DNA from: Taeniopygia guttata | Lineage: Eukaryota; Chordata; Aves; Passeriformes; Estrildidae | Length of the DNA: 64,000 bases | Assembly: GCF_048771995.1 (NCBI RefSeq) | Contig: NC_133050.1 | Span: 3,980,501 to 4,044,500, forward strand | Direction of reading: 5' to 3' | Shown: piece after piece, positions 32,693 through 49,821 of the stretch | How the letters are laid out: each line of letters starts with the position of its first letter | Numbering within the stretch: the first letter of the stretch is position 1 | The notes under the pieces: model-generated | What the model saw: only the letters and a program-made list of their open reading frames with translations | Told to the model about the DNA's origin: nothing | Databases searched by the model: none | Program-made: the position numbers and the translations under genes

Positions 32693-33046
32693 TGTTGCCT
32701 TTATAAAGGACAACCAGAGACCTGGTTCAGGGAACAGCACGGCAGCCTGGTCCCTCCAGGCTGCTCGGGCTAGTCAACACACGCAAACACCAATATGGCA
32801 GACGGTTGAAAAGCGTTTATTATCCTATCTCGTGGGTTTAAATAGTTTTGGGGGTTTTTGCTACGTCAGAGGGGGGTTGGGGGTCTCAAGGGTTAGTCGG
32901 GTAGTGGAAATTTACCAGGGCAGGTGTGGCTACATTCTTCTGGGGTTTCTGGGGTTAACAGATAAGTGGGGAAGAGAGAGGGGGAGGGGTCTATCTTTCC
33001 GTGACATCCCGTGGTCTTCCGCTCCGCCTGTCCCTATCCTACCACA
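32693..33046 (-). repeat. ERV2 3' LTR
   Basis: 354 bp, TG...CA ends, with TATTTAAA and AATAAA signals on the minus strand placed as in ERV1. It is visibly diverged from the ERV1 LTRs but matches the other ERV2 LTR. Confidence 0.93.
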
Positions 33047-33059
33047 TCTCCCCCCTCCT

Positions 33060-34150
33060 TATTACATATAAAATGAGGTAGTTGTAGGTATAGGCACTGG
33101 AGTGAGGTACAAACTTGCAACTTGTTAAGGAAAGGGTGGTTTGGTAGATCTGGGTAGATTTTTTAAGGCAGGTGCTGAAGGCTTTCGCTACTGACTGTGT
33201 TGTAGGAGATGGATTTCTCGATCCTCTGCAGGCCTTCGTCGATGGTTATTTGCAGCTGAGAGAGTCCGTGCTGCTGGGTTGCGATGGCTGAGACACTCGT
33301 GGCTGTGCTAGCTGCTTTTAGGCCAAGCAGCATTGCGATGGTTAATTTCTTTTTTGTGGAGTCTGTTAGGTTCTTCGAGAAGGCGGTATGTCTCTTCGTC
33401 TGAGTGATGTAGGACCTTAGAAACAATCAGAACTTGAACACAGAAATTGATAGAGTTATTAAACTTGGCAAGGAACATATAAGGATTCGCTCTGGATCAC
33501 TGGCAAACTCACAGCCCAGATGCAGATGGGGTTATTCACTTGTTGGTTTTTCTGTCAGGCTTGACAACTTTAGTGCAGAAGTTGCCTTTTTGCTTTGCTA
33601 AGGTTGCATTGCTAGAACATCTGCCCTGTTCTGTGATTTGATTCAGGGTGATTCCTCTGCAGGGAGTGTCTTACTTGCACTGGTGGGGGATACTGGCTGT
33701 GGAGTAACTGAAAGGGGTATTTAAAGCAATGTTTTCATAGAAAAGGGGGTTTAATATCATAGCAAAACTAATAGGGGTTAGTTAGGTTTGATTTGGTTTC
33801 ATTTAGGGTTAGTAAGGTAGCTTCTAAACAGGCTGGCTATGTGGAACACGAAGGATGGGGTATTTATTATGGTGACTTTTTTGAGCACCTTGTTACTTAA
33901 TAGATGTTGCACGACCCACTTAAATAGCTGATGAGGGTAGTGGCTTGGGCCAGCTTGCCTCCCGGCCACAAGCCTCTAACAGCAAAATTGCATGAAAAAA
34001 GACACTGTGCATGTTTGGATCTCACCACCGTGGGATTCTCAGGTGTTGTCTGGCAGTTTGGTGGTCTGTCATCTCCTTCTGGAGCAGGGGTGTATGTGTT
34101 ACGGGGATGGTTCACCAGCATGTCCTGCAAATAAGACTCACAGCTCCTAT
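33060..34150 (-). pseudogene. ERV2 env remnant
   Basis: Collinear with parts of ERV1 env: transmembrane-subunit helix sequence at about 33,200-33,400, the surface-subunit C-terminal area at about 33,640-33,820, and the signal-peptide area at about 33,830-34,150. The equivalents of ERV1 12,100-12,480 and 13,115-13,690 are missing. Many frame breaks occur; no functional envelope protein is possible. Confidence 0.8.
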
Positions 34151-34207
34151 TAGTTTTGTTTTGAGGGTCAGGTTTGGTTGGTAGCAGTGGGTGTGCAGCA
34201 GTGGCTC

Positions 34208-35734
34208 TCATAGTCTCACCACGTGGGGGTCCCGACTGCCACAGAGGCAGCACGTCTCCCACACCCCCGGGGGCTTTCTCCCCACTTTCATGGCCAGGGC
34301 TACCCCGGGGTCCTGTATCGGGGCGTCTCCTGCTGACTCTGCGGCACGGGCGCCGTTATTTGCGGTGGGAGGAGGCTGAGTTTGCTCGCGCGCTCCCCCC
34401 CCCCCGCCTCTCGTGTGTCCGGGGGTTGGGACCTGTATTCTTTGGCAAGATGCTCTTTTCTCCCGCAGCTCCAAGGGGTATTGTGACTGCTTTTCGGTGC
34501 GGCTTAGAACTCTATTCGGTTTTGTTTCAGACTGTGCTGGTTCCGTATCTTTTGTTTTGGGGTCCCGGTCAGCCCCCGCCGGCTCCTCCGAGCCGGCAGA
34601 GTTGTCGCCAGGCTCCGCGGCGGAAGTCAAATGCCAGTGCACTTCCAGGGCTCCGCGCTGTTTTGTTCGGCTCCGAGCTCGCTCCTCCCCGCGGGGGTGG
34701 CGCCGCTCCCGCCCCCCCAGCTCGCCGCGCCTCCCGCGGGGGGTGGTTTCTCCCTTATATTGTGGCGGCGCCTGGCGCGGCTGATGATTGGCTCTGTGCC
34801 CCGAGCCGCTCTCCGCCCCTTTCTCCCGCGCACGCGCGCCCCTGAAGTCGCGCGGTGTCTGAGTTTTCGCGCCGAGATTACCCGGGCCCCGCCCCCCTCC
34901 GCGGCACCCGGCGCCATTTTCAAAGCGGCAGCATGGCCACGCTGCCGGGGACTCCCCCCGAGCCGCGGCCCCTGCGTCTCGGGCTTCCCCCGCCAGCCCC
35001 CGCGAAAAGCGCTCCGCGCGCCGCTGCGCTTCCGGCAACAGACCTCCGATCAGCGGCGGCGGCGGGACGGATCGGGAAGCTGCGGTTTCTCGGGGCTTTT
35101 TTGCGGCGGGGGTTTCCCGGGGGTTTTCTGCGGCGGGGGTGTCCCGGGGGATTTCTGCGGCGGGGCTTGGCGCCGCTCCGCTCGGCACGCCGGCGGGGAA
35201 GCGGCGCAGGGCCGCGGGCGGGTCCGGGTCCCGGCGGGAGCGGGGCCGCGCCACTCGGAACGCGCCGCCCCGGGCTCCGGCGGCAGCGCTCCCCTGTGCC
35301 GGTCTGGGCTCAGCTCCGCGGCGGGGCCGGGCCGGGCTCTGATCCGGGGAAGGGGTTGTTGCGCTGTGCCCCCCCGGGTCTCCGGTCCCGGGTGGACCCT
35401 CCTCAGGGACGGTCTGCGCTTTCGCCCCCCCCCCGAGCTCGGGTCTGACTAATAAACACATATGCGCTGCACTCCGCGTCTCTTGCTTTTCTATTGCCTT
35501 GTGCGGGGTTTTTTCTACCTTGCTCCGTGCTGTAACGCTTTCGCCACTGCCTGAGGATTTTGATTCCCCGGCTAGCGTGGCTGTATACTGTTCCCATATT
35601 CCCGGATGCATGGCATCCACTGAGCATTCGGTTGCTCCAAGTTCAGGCAGCCTTGCTATAGCAAGATAAAAGTCCCTGAGCTTAAATTCGATACTCCATT
35701 GCTTCATACTCACGACCCATGCGACGCTGTCCAT
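34208..35734 (-). CDS. ERV2 gag-derived open frame, 508 codons
   Basis: The start ATG at 35,732-35,734 matches the ERV1 gag start by position and context. The frame covers matrix (about residues 1-150) and a long Pro/Arg/Glu-rich linker. A deletion junction then runs into nucleocapsid/protease-region sequence, ending at 34,208. The capsid and both zinc knuckles are gone. The frame stays open upstream through the primer site into the LTR, and no stop occurs in more than 1.5 kb. Whether it is translated is unknown; the long frame may partly reflect the stop-poor GC-rich composition. Confidence 0.6.
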   Translation of the reverse strand: MDSVAWVVSMKQWSIEFKLRDFYLAIARLPELGATECSVDAMHPGIWEQYTATLAGESKSSGSGESVTARSKVEKTPHKAIEKQETRSAAHMCLLVRPELGGGAKAQTVPEEGPPGTGDPGGHSATTPSPDQSPARPRRGAEPRPAQGSAAAGARGGAFRVARPRSRRDPDPPAALRRFPAGVPSGAAPSPAAEIPRDTPAAENPRETPAAKKPRETAASRSVPPPPLIGGLLPEAQRRAERFSRGLAGEARDAGAAARGESPAAWPCCRFENGAGCRGGGRGPGNLGAKTQTPRDFRGARAREKGAESGSGHRANHQPRQAPPQYKGETTPRGRRGELGGRERRHPRGEERARSRTKQRGALEVHWHLTSAAEPGDNSAGSEEPAGADRDPKTKDTEPAQSETKPNRVLSRTEKQSQYPLELREKRASCQRIQVPTPGHTRGGGGGAREQTQPPPTANNGARAAESAGDAPIQDPGVALAMKVGRKPPGVWETCCLCGSRDPHVVRL

Positions 35735-35856
35735 GACGCTCGCGGGCCCCGGGGACGTCTCCCCTACGCCTAGATACGGTCCGACCGTTCCGGCCGCTGC
35801 TTCTGTCCAGGTGTATCCCGTCCACCGGGGGGTTTTTCCTTTTTTTTTCTTCTTTT

Positions 35857-35875
35857 TCCCGGGTTTTTGGCACCA
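35857..35875 (-). promoter_or_regulatory. ERV2 primer-binding site, tRNA-Phe type
   Basis: The minus strand reads TGGTGCCAAAAACCCGGGA beside the 5' LTR. It matches the complement of the tRNA-Phe 3' end apart from a small change in the middle. Confidence 0.7.
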
Positions 35876-35878
35876 GTA

Positions 35879-36235
35879 TGTTGCCTTTATAAAGGACAAC
35901 CAGAGACCTGGTTCAGGGAACAGCACGGCAGCCTGGTCCCTCCAGGCTGCTCGGGCTAGTCAACACACGCAAACACCAATATGGCAGACGGTTGAAAAGC
36001 GTTTATTATCCTATCTCGTGGGTTTAAATAGTTTTGGGGGTTTTTGCTACGTCAGAGGGGGGTTGGGGGTCTCAAGGGTTAGTCGGGTAGTGGAAATTTA
36101 CCAGGGCAGGTGTGGCTACATTCTTCTGGGGTTTCTGGGGTTAACAGATAAGTGGGGAAGAGAGAGGGGGAGGGGTCTATCTTTCCGTGACATCCCGTGG
36201 TGGTCTTCCGCTCCGCCTGTCCCTATCCTACCACA
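35879..36235 (-). repeat. ERV2 5' LTR
   Basis: 357 bp. It appears identical to the 3' LTR except for an extra GTG near 36,200. The right flank is GGCAAG, matching the left flank. Confidence 0.93.
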
Positions 36236-36241
36236 GGCAAG

Positions 36242-38798
<2,557 letters not shown>

Positions 38799-39469
38799 TG
38801 AGATCTGGAGCTGCACAGGCGCATTTCACTTCCTATGCACAGTCTTTTAGGCTTTCCATTGCCGTGGAAAAGTAAAAAGTTTTAACTTCTGTTTGCCTCA
38901 GATAAGTGTTAATTACTTTAATGATACACCCAGGAAAAAATGTAATTCTTAAAACCCCCACCCCCAAAAATCCACCAATAGAGGGGGTGATTGAAATATA
39001 AAAAAGTGTTTAATAAAAATGACTAGCGCAAATTCAGATACTTAGTATTTGAAAAGCTGGAAGTTGCTTTTGTGTCTGTCATACAATATACCTGGTTAGT
39101 TTTTATAGTGAGAGAGAGGCAAAGCCGGATGGCCAATTAAATGCCGTGCAGTCACTAACTGAAGGAGTTTATGGGCCTTTATTGTCTGTGGGTGAAAGTC
39201 ATCTCTGGGACATGAGAGCACTGTAGCAACTCTGCATAAGCACTCCCAGACAGCACCTGTACCTGTCAGTGTAAATGGAGATCAGAGTTTCTGCAGATTT
39301 ATTCTGCAGTTCAGTGAGGAAGGGAACTGTTTTTCTTGCTTTCTGAGTCACTGTTTGACCATGAGTTTCTTCATGAAGGTCATGACCAAGTTTCGGTTCC
39401 TTCAGTGTCAGTGCCTTGTGTCACTGGCTAAATTTGAGGTGCATCTTAACTTATCATTGTTCTTGATGA

Positions 39470-39685
<216 letters not shown>

Positions 39686-40464
39686 TGAAAGTTCTAACTG
39701 TCTGATACATGCACTAGCTTTATTTGTCACACTGTTGATTGTTTGAAGCCAAGTGGAGAATTTTAAGGAGTTTCTCTGGATCATACCTGGTGAAGTTGTC
39801 TGTTCCTTTTTTTCTTTTGAGCTGAAGTAGTCTAAAGAATTTTGCAAAAGGATGTTTTTGTGAACAGTCAGGTATCTGACAGGAGGTTCCGAGGTGATGT
39901 TTGAGACCAACCACTTATTGCTCAATCTGTTTAACTACTACACAAACACTTCTGGGACACACCATTTAGGCTTACAAGAGTCAGTGCATTTGTGAATGCA
40001 TTTGTTATTTAATAGGAGCAGAAAACTTCTGCTTTTTGTAGCATCAGAAAAAGAGCCATGATCTGATATGAATTCCATGCTTACAACAATCAAGTTTTGT
40101 GCACACACAACACTCCAAGCAAGGGAGTTTTAGAACAGCTACTGAAGGGAAATAATGTGTCAAGCGGCTATAAAAGGTGGAATTAACTGTTTTGGTTACT
40201 GTGCCCATCCCACCTGTGTTTGTAAACTCTGAATGTCAGGTGAAGTATGGTAATATGGTGATATGTTAATAATGAAAAGTAAATTTGTTTTTGTCCTATG
40301 TGCAGTGCTGGATTTGTGGCTTGGTGTTGTGCAGATTCAAGGGTACTTCATGGTTCTTCTTGTAGGGATAAAATAGAGAAATTTCCCAGGGAAATAGGTC
40401 ATGGTTTATGTTCCAGGAAGACTCTATGCTCGTTCTCTGTTTATATTTTAATCTGGTTGTTTGA

Positions 40465-40569
<105 letters not shown>

Positions 40570-41971
40570 TAAAGTAATTTCCTTTGGTCTCAAAAGTTGG
40601 TTCAGTCTGATGCATAAAAAATACTTCCCCACATCTAGCCAGTTTACTGAACTGGTGCCTAAAATGATAATGTTAAGGGTCAGTTGTTTCAGTTTGGGTT
40701 TTTTTAACCTACTCAGCAGCCTGGGCACTTTGTTCTCTGTTTAATTTAACTGATAGTGTTAGTGAGCAGCTCTGGTAGCTCCGATGCCATAATTAGAAAT
40801 AAACAGATGCAGTTGTTATCTTTCTGAAACATCTCATGCAGAAGGAAGATTTACCAGTAAGATTGTTATCTCAGGATTTCAGCAGAGTTTTATTTTTCGC
40901 TTTTGAAGGGAAAAAAGTCACTTTCCATTTCAGAAAGGAGCTCTCTGAGCCTTAAGAGTTTCAGGTGTCAGTGGACACTTAGTTCTGGTGTTGAAATAGG
41001 AGGATTCCTTGTGGGGAAACCAGTTCTCCTACAGAGCAGAATGGTTAACAGCCGACTTCCATCCTCCACCTGACACTCCAAATACGCTGCAGGTGGGATG
41101 GGGGGAGCCAGCAAGACTTTGCTCCTGGGCAAACACAAACTAATTTTGCAGCCTTAGAGAAGCAGCATTGGCTGGGGAAAGCCTGCTAAGCCCATAATAC
41201 ACCTGAAGCTGCAGGTACAAGTGAGAGCCAGAATGAATGGCTTAGTGGGACTGGATATCCCAAGTCCTGGTACATATGGAGCTTTTTTTGTCAGTATAAC
41301 TATTTGCTGATGTGATTTTAACCAAACTAATATTGATATATTCTCTACTGTTAGCATAACTATGATACCATAGAAATGTTCTACAAGTGGTACAGCTTTG
41401 CAAAATAAATCATAAATTGTCAGGAATATGTTAATATCCATAACTGTTCTCCATATGGCTCCACTGGTTTTTCTCTGAACGTGAACATGAAGCCAGGCAG
41501 ATCATGTGCATACAGAAGGTGACACCATGTGAAATATGCTCCTCTTTCCAAAATTTCCTGTCATTTGCCCGTTCATGGCAAATTCCTTCCCTCTCTTTTG
41601 CCACTTTTCACTGAAATTTCTAACAGTTACTACAGGTTTTCTGCTTGCAGACTATTTTCATAGTCATTTGTTAAATACGTCCTGGCTTCTTGAGGGAGGT
41701 CAGAGTTGCATTCTGGGTTTGTTGAGCTATTGCTTTTATAAACATAAGCTTTGGGTCTTGCACATCAGTTCTTTTACAATATAGAGAGTTTTTGCAGTCT
41801 CACCTACTGAACAAACTGGAGAGGTAATTGTAGACAACATGTGCAGTCTTGTGATAGCTCACAAGCAAGCTTCAGACAAACTTACCTTTCACAGAAGTTA
41901 GCTGCAGATACCTCAAAGAATGAGTAAAATTGGGATATCTGGTCCCAGGCAAGTATCTTAAATCGGCTTAA

Positions 41972-42265
<294 letters not shown>

Positions 42266-42519
42266 TGAATGAGCATCTGTTTTTCTATAGTCTCCAAAAT
42301 GATCTTCATATCGACATGAATTTTTTCTTCATTCTTGCACTGTGTGCACAGAGCAGATCTCTGTACCATTCACTGTCCCTTGCATTTTGTTGTGACAAAA
42401 GTCAAGATGAAACTAAAAAGCCAAATAATAAAAATAAAATTACAGCAAATAATGGTTTACACTTCTAGATTCTAAATTCCTGCTTCATGGTCTGTTTTAA
42501 ACAAATGAGCTCTTTTTAA

Positions 42520-42780
<261 letters not shown>

Positions 42781-43410
42781 TAATGTTTAATACTGTTTTC
42801 CTAAGGCACACAGTGATAGAGCTGTTTAGTTCTTTCTGTCAAAAAAATTGTGACTCTTAAGAATATACTCTTGCAGATTTGTCAAGGATGTGGAGACAAG
42901 GGTAACTTAAAATGAGAGCTAACACTGTGATTTTAGTTGTTGACAGTCACTAAGGAATTGACTGACTTTCTTGCTTAAATCAAATTTAGATTAGTAACTT
43001 TTCTAACAGAAAATGTTTTATTGGCAAATGGGTTTGCTCCACAAAGTGAAGCCTTTATAAATGTGGGTTATCTGGCTTTATGCCCATTTCAAAATGCAGT
43101 GCCTTGAGTTTTCTCTCCTTTTTTCCCTTCTGTCTTTTTATTTCGTTTGAAGCTGGAAATCACTTGAATGTTAGGTCGAAATACTGAGATGACATTAGTT
43201 GGGAATTGCAGTTTCACAGACATACAATTTGCCAAGAAACTCGTTTTGTGTGTGTGATGTCAGGACAGAAGTGCTATTTTTACAAGCCACTAGAAGTATT
43301 GATTTCATATGTGCACTAGGCATCAGTAAAAAGTAATCAGCAATAATTAGCAGCAGATAGCCACTGCCACACCTGCTTTTATTGTTTCCTATGTTTTGTT
43401 TCACGTCCAG

Positions 43411-44025
<615 letters not shown>

Positions 44026-44343
44026 GTATCCGCACGCAGGGTGTGTCCTGGCTGCCCAGCAGCACTGTCTGTGTGGTAGCTCCTGCATATTTGGGTTGGT
44101 ACTGCTGCAGTCTTCTGATTGAATAATGCAATTTCTGGCCTTGTTTCTGTGATTTTCATGCTGTATCTCCACGCTTCCGTTCAATGTTAGCTTTCACAGA
44201 AAAGGAATTTTATTCATAAAAGTAGCTCAATGTGAAATAGGTTTTATGTACTTTCTTTTATCTGTGTAGTCAGCAGTTTAATAATGAATGTTCATCTGCA
44301 GAGTGTGGGCACCAGAAGCAAAATGCTTTTCTCCATTAGATAA

Positions 44344-44499
<156 letters not shown>

Positions 44500-44734
44500 T
44501 GAAATGTTTAGATACTTTTCTGTGACTGTCTCCTAAATCCTGACTTGCTTTGGAATTGAGTGATTTCTTATTTACATTGAGACAGGACAGTGCAAAGCTT
44601 GTTGTTTCTTGCCTCTTCATTTTTTCATTTGTTTTGTTGTTGTTACTTTTTAAAAACAAAGCACTCTGGGTGATTCATGTGAAGTTATTGGAGTCTGAAG
44701 TGCTGTAGAAAAAAAAATGGAACTTGGGCAATGT

Positions 44735-44950
44735 CTTTCAGGTTGGATGGGGCTTGGAGCAACCTGAAATCACCCAGTGCCACCCCTGCCATGGGCAGGG
44801 ACACCTTCCACTGTGCCAGGCTGCTCCCAGCCCCAGTGCCCAGCCTGGTCTTGGACACTGCCGGGGATCCAGGGGCAGCCACAGCTGCTCTGGGCACCTG
44901 TGCCAGGGCCTGCCCACCCTCACAGGGAAGAGCTTCTTCCTTAATTCTAT
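44735..44950 (-). mobile_element. CR1 LINE fragment in a NUP210 intron
   Basis: The plus strand reads CTGCCATGGGCAGGGACACC, then CCAGGCTGCTCCCAGCCCC, then GGGATCCAGGGGCAGCCACA: antisense CR1, close to consensus. Confidence 0.85.
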
Positions 44951-45491
44951 ATACTAGGTACCAAATACACATAGTTCTTAAACTGCAGAGGAAACGAAAT
45001 TTAGATAATTCAGTTGCAACAAGAAAAATTTTATTGAATTACTGCTTTTGAGAGTATTTGATCTAGGGGAATATTATTTTATTTCCCCATAATTGCTTTT
45101 TGGGATACAGATCTGAGTTTGAGCTAGAGCTTAGTAGTCTGCCTTTGAGACAGTATATTCATGTGTTCTTTTGTGTTGAAGAAGGAAAAAATTAGAAAAA
45201 TACTGTAAAATATGAACTACTTAGTGGTATAAATATAGGTACTTTCATGTTAAATTACATTTAACATGAAATTTAAAAAGAAACTTTCTGTGTAGTTAAT
45301 GTCTCTAAAGGTAAAATCTTACTGAAAGACTGAAACTTCCACAGGGAGAGTTCTAATCAGTTTCAGCAGTGTGTCTTTGAACTGTGTTATTAAACAGTTT
45401 GCTTACTGACTTCTTGTTGTATGTTTAGGGCTTTCTGTCCTCCACTGACGTCAGTACCTGTGGCAATTTCTGTTTCATGTTTTGGTTTTAG

Positions 45492-45737
<246 letters not shown>

Positions 45738-46753
45738 TGAGCTGTCTTTGAACAGATTAAGAACCAAATTCTAAAATCCTTTCTTCATGAAAACTGTCAG
45801 TTGAGTCAAAAGAGGATTTGCTTAAATTAAAGACTGTGGGATTTTGCTCCCGAGCATGTGGCAAACTCCTGTTAGGGCAGTGGTACACGGCACTGATTTC
45901 TTTTCTTGGGGCAGATCCTTGTGCTGGGCAAGGGGCCTCTCACAAGGCTGAGGGAATTTTACACTTTATTGTGGTAGGATCATCACTCATACCCTGACCT
46001 TGTTCTGCAGTCAGTTACATCGGGGAAGTTTGCTATCAATTGGTAAGTGACCTTAAACTCTGGAATGACAATTTGCCAAATGTATCAGCCTGCACATTTC
46101 TCCAAATTAATATTCATTAACTTTCTGCTGGTTGGGCAGGCTGCTGAATGTATGGCTAACTAGGGCACGTGGTGTGGAAGTGAATTGCTTTTGCTTGAAA
46201 ATTAAACACTTGAACCCATTTGCTGTAAAATCAATTTAGTGATTCCTTGAGCAGGATTTAGTAGCTCCTTCAATGTGATACACCTCAGTCATTTTCTGTG
46301 TCAGAGATGTTCTCTTCAGTGGAAGAACCTCCCTTGAGAGTTGTTCTTCCCTCAGAACTGCAGCAACACTGTGTTGTGCCAGAGGGTCGTAGCACTGCAG
46401 TGACAGCAGAGCTGTGAAGGCCAATGTTTGGGAGGGAGGGCTGAGCAAGGGCGCTTTCAGGCTGAATTTTGTACACAGTGGGATGAGCAAAGAGTAAATA
46501 TAGGTGTTGAGCCTCCAGATTGGTTCTCCAAGGGAGGTCTCAAAATAGGAGCAATGAAAGACTATTTTTTTTCTTGCCTTTTAAATTAATGTGGGCACCT
46601 GGATCTTCATAACATCAGCGCTCATTTAGTACAGTGGCACACCTTGCTGCCAGGAGCTATTTGCTCACTAGGAGCTCTGTTCATAAGTGGTCCTAAATAG
46701 TTTTCCTTCCTCTCTGAGGTGTTTTCAAGGACATGTCTGTACCTAAGGACTAA

Positions 46754-46984
<231 letters not shown>

Positions 46985-47755
46985 TAACTCGGGCAGGCAC
47001 ACTGAGGCCTGACACCACTGAGCTAGGGCTGACTGTGGATACTTCAGGCACAGTGGCATCCAAAATGTAACTTGGAGGAACTTCATGGGACGTTAGTTAC
47101 AGGAGTTAATATACAGTTTTAAAAAAGCACCAAGAAACCAACAAACATAAAATCCCACTGACTTCTACCTCTTGTCTTCCCTTCCTCTCTCCCTCATGCA
47201 TGCACCACACACCTATGCCTGGAATGGTTGGGAATTCCAGGAACATCCCATATGCAAAGATCCACAGCAATCATTAGAGGCTGCCCTTTGCTGGCAAGGA
47301 TGGGAAATACGAATGGGAGTGTGAAGTGACTACAAAGAAGGGCATGACAAGTTTAATTAGCATCACTCTGCCAGCCTTGGACATCAGTATTCCTCACTGG
47401 CCACACGCCTTGTGCTCCTAATACAAAGTTCCAGGGAGGCAAAGGCCACAGCTTATTTACAGAAGGGATGATTTCCATGTTTACTAGGTGTGTCTTTGCT
47501 CCCAAGTTGTCGGTTATTCCTTTTGCTTCATGAAGCAAATGGTTTGTAAGCCAGTATCCAGTATCTCCAGTCCAAGTAGGGAAAAGAAAGTTGTGCTTTC
47601 TCAGCCCAGACTCTTATCCCAGGCCAGTGATACCCAGACCCTGCACTCAGGTGTTGGATGCACAACTCCTACCTCTCCCTTTTGGCATAAAGTAGTGCTC
47701 AGTGTCGGATCTGTGTTAAGTAAACTATATGCAAATAGGCAGCAGGACACTTGGT

Positions 47756-47995
47756 GCCAGGCTCTTCTCCCAGGTAACAAGGGATAGGATGAGAGGAAAC
47801 ATCCTCATGTTTAGATTGGATATTAGACAAAGTTTTTTCACAGGAAGAGTTGTCAAGCCATGGCACAGGCTGCCCAGGGCAGTGGTGGAGTCACCATCCC
47901 TGAAGGGCTCAAAAATTATGGGGTATGGGACCTGAAGACAGTGGTGGACTTGATAATCTCAGAGGTCTTTTACAGCCTTTCTGATTCAGTGACTC
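47756..47995 (+). mobile_element. CR1 LINE fragment in a NUP210 intron
   Basis: Sense-strand CR1 3' region: GGATAGGATGAGAGGAAAC, CACAGGCTGCCCAGGGCAGT, GGACTTGATAATCTCAGAGG and a terminal GATTCAGTGAC-like 3' end. Confidence 0.85.
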
Positions 47996-49611
47996 CATGG
48001 AGAGAATCAATCTCACAGGATTAAATTGCATTCTCCAGTGTAAGTCTAAGGGCAGCTACACTGAGTTAAGCCCTGCATAACTCTACTTGTCTGTTCTGTG
48101 GGATTAGTTTGGTTTACTTCATGCTATTCCTGACCACACCAGCAGAGTGTGGTAAAAATTCTTAGTACTAAATCTGCATTTGCAGTACGTCATAATTCTG
48201 CTGGAGTTTTCCCAGTAAAGGAAAGGAAATGTGGTTTTGTTTCCTACCTCTTTCACGGTTCTGTTCTCACCTTATCTTGCATATATAATGAAGTATTTCA
48301 CTAGAGAACATTCCTTCATGGTACTGCAATAATTTTCTCGCTGTTCTTACTTTACTCTGATGTTTTTCTATAAAAACATAGAAACCTTTTTCTCCCAAGA
48401 TTTAAATTTTGCTGAAACTGAGACCTTTCTTCTGGTCTCTAGATTCCACAATACAACTGGTCAACAGCATACACACAGCTCAACTGTTCCTGCCTCTCCA
48501 TCAGAGTTTGCCTCCCACTGCATAGCTTCAGTCAGGCTATTTCAAATGGGTGAATAAAGTTTTTCTGAAAATAAATTGAAAGGGATTTTTGGATCTAGCC
48601 AAATTCTGTTTATAGCTGAAGTAACTCGCTCCAGATGGTACCAGAATGCCTGGCAGGTTTTCCTTTGGCAGCTATCTGGTTTGTTGGGGGTTGCTGTGTT
48701 CATATTTGTGCCAATGAGATGGTTTCTGTTGCCCTCCTTCGGCGCACGCATGAGAGGTGCAGTGCAGCTGTGCGAGGTGGGCACCTGGAGGTTCCTGGGG
48801 AGGGCACTGCTCCCAGGTAGCAGTGTGGAGCTCCCTGCCAGGCTCTGGCTAATGGTGAAGCTGCATGGGAAGCTGCTTTACCCTTCCTCTCCTCAGTGCA
48901 TACTGACTGTCAGAGACAGAAAGTGTAGTGAGGCGTCTGGGGTTTATGGCAGGGACCTGAGTCTTCATAGTTATTAAGAATTGGGTATTTCTGTTTTATG
49001 TTTTCTGCTCATCTCCCTGTTTCAGCTGAAACACCTTTACAAATATGCTGAGCCCTTGGATTCTTTCAGCCTTTCTCACCACATCCCATGCATCTCCTGT
49101 AACACACCTCTGCCTGTTTATTTGTCTGTGTCCTTCTGTAATCAGATTGTGCATGTGCTCCGAGAAAGGAAGAAGGGAAATGACCCTCCTCTTCATTTTC
49201 TTTTTTTTCTCTTTCCCTGGTAAAAATTACTAGTTAAGCTCCTGCATAATTTAGATTTGTTTGTTTTCCGCACTGTCCCTCTAGAGAAGATTTATCACCT
49301 TGTTCATTTTTAATTATGAAAAAGGTTAAAGGAAATGCTGAGGAAGTTAAAGAAATTAAAACAATACACATTTTAAAATGGCTCCAGTGTTCACCTGTGT
49401 TTTACTGTGATGGAATATTTGACATTTGTTTTGGTGTGTGAAAGAAGCTGAAATTAAAATGAAAGGTAGAAATCTTCTCATCTCTCTATTGCCTATTAAG
49501 TTCTGAGGTGTTATTTTATTTGTATGTCCTATTCTCAGTGCATTCCTGGTTTTCACACAAGATATCCAAAGCTGTGGAATGTGAAAACCATGTACTTGAT
49601 TAAATATTTGA

Positions 49612-49821
<210 letters not shown>

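Larger units (their letters stand above)
32693..36235 (-). mobile_element. ERV2: internally deleted class II provirus with near-identical LTRs
   Basis: This 3.5-kb provirus is of the same family as ERV1, reading right to left. 5' LTR 35,879-36,235, primer site 35,857-35,875, gag matrix and linker region (35,734 to about 34,485), a fused fragment of nucleocapsid and protease sequence (about 34,205-34,480), a tiny pol-start piece (about 34,165-34,200), env remnants (about 33,060-34,150), polypurine tract 33,047-33,060, 3' LTR 32,693-33,046. Capsid, nearly all of pol and much of env are missing. The LTRs appear identical except for a 3-bp GTG insertion in the right one, and both flanks carry GGCAAG. 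Confidence 0.93.
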
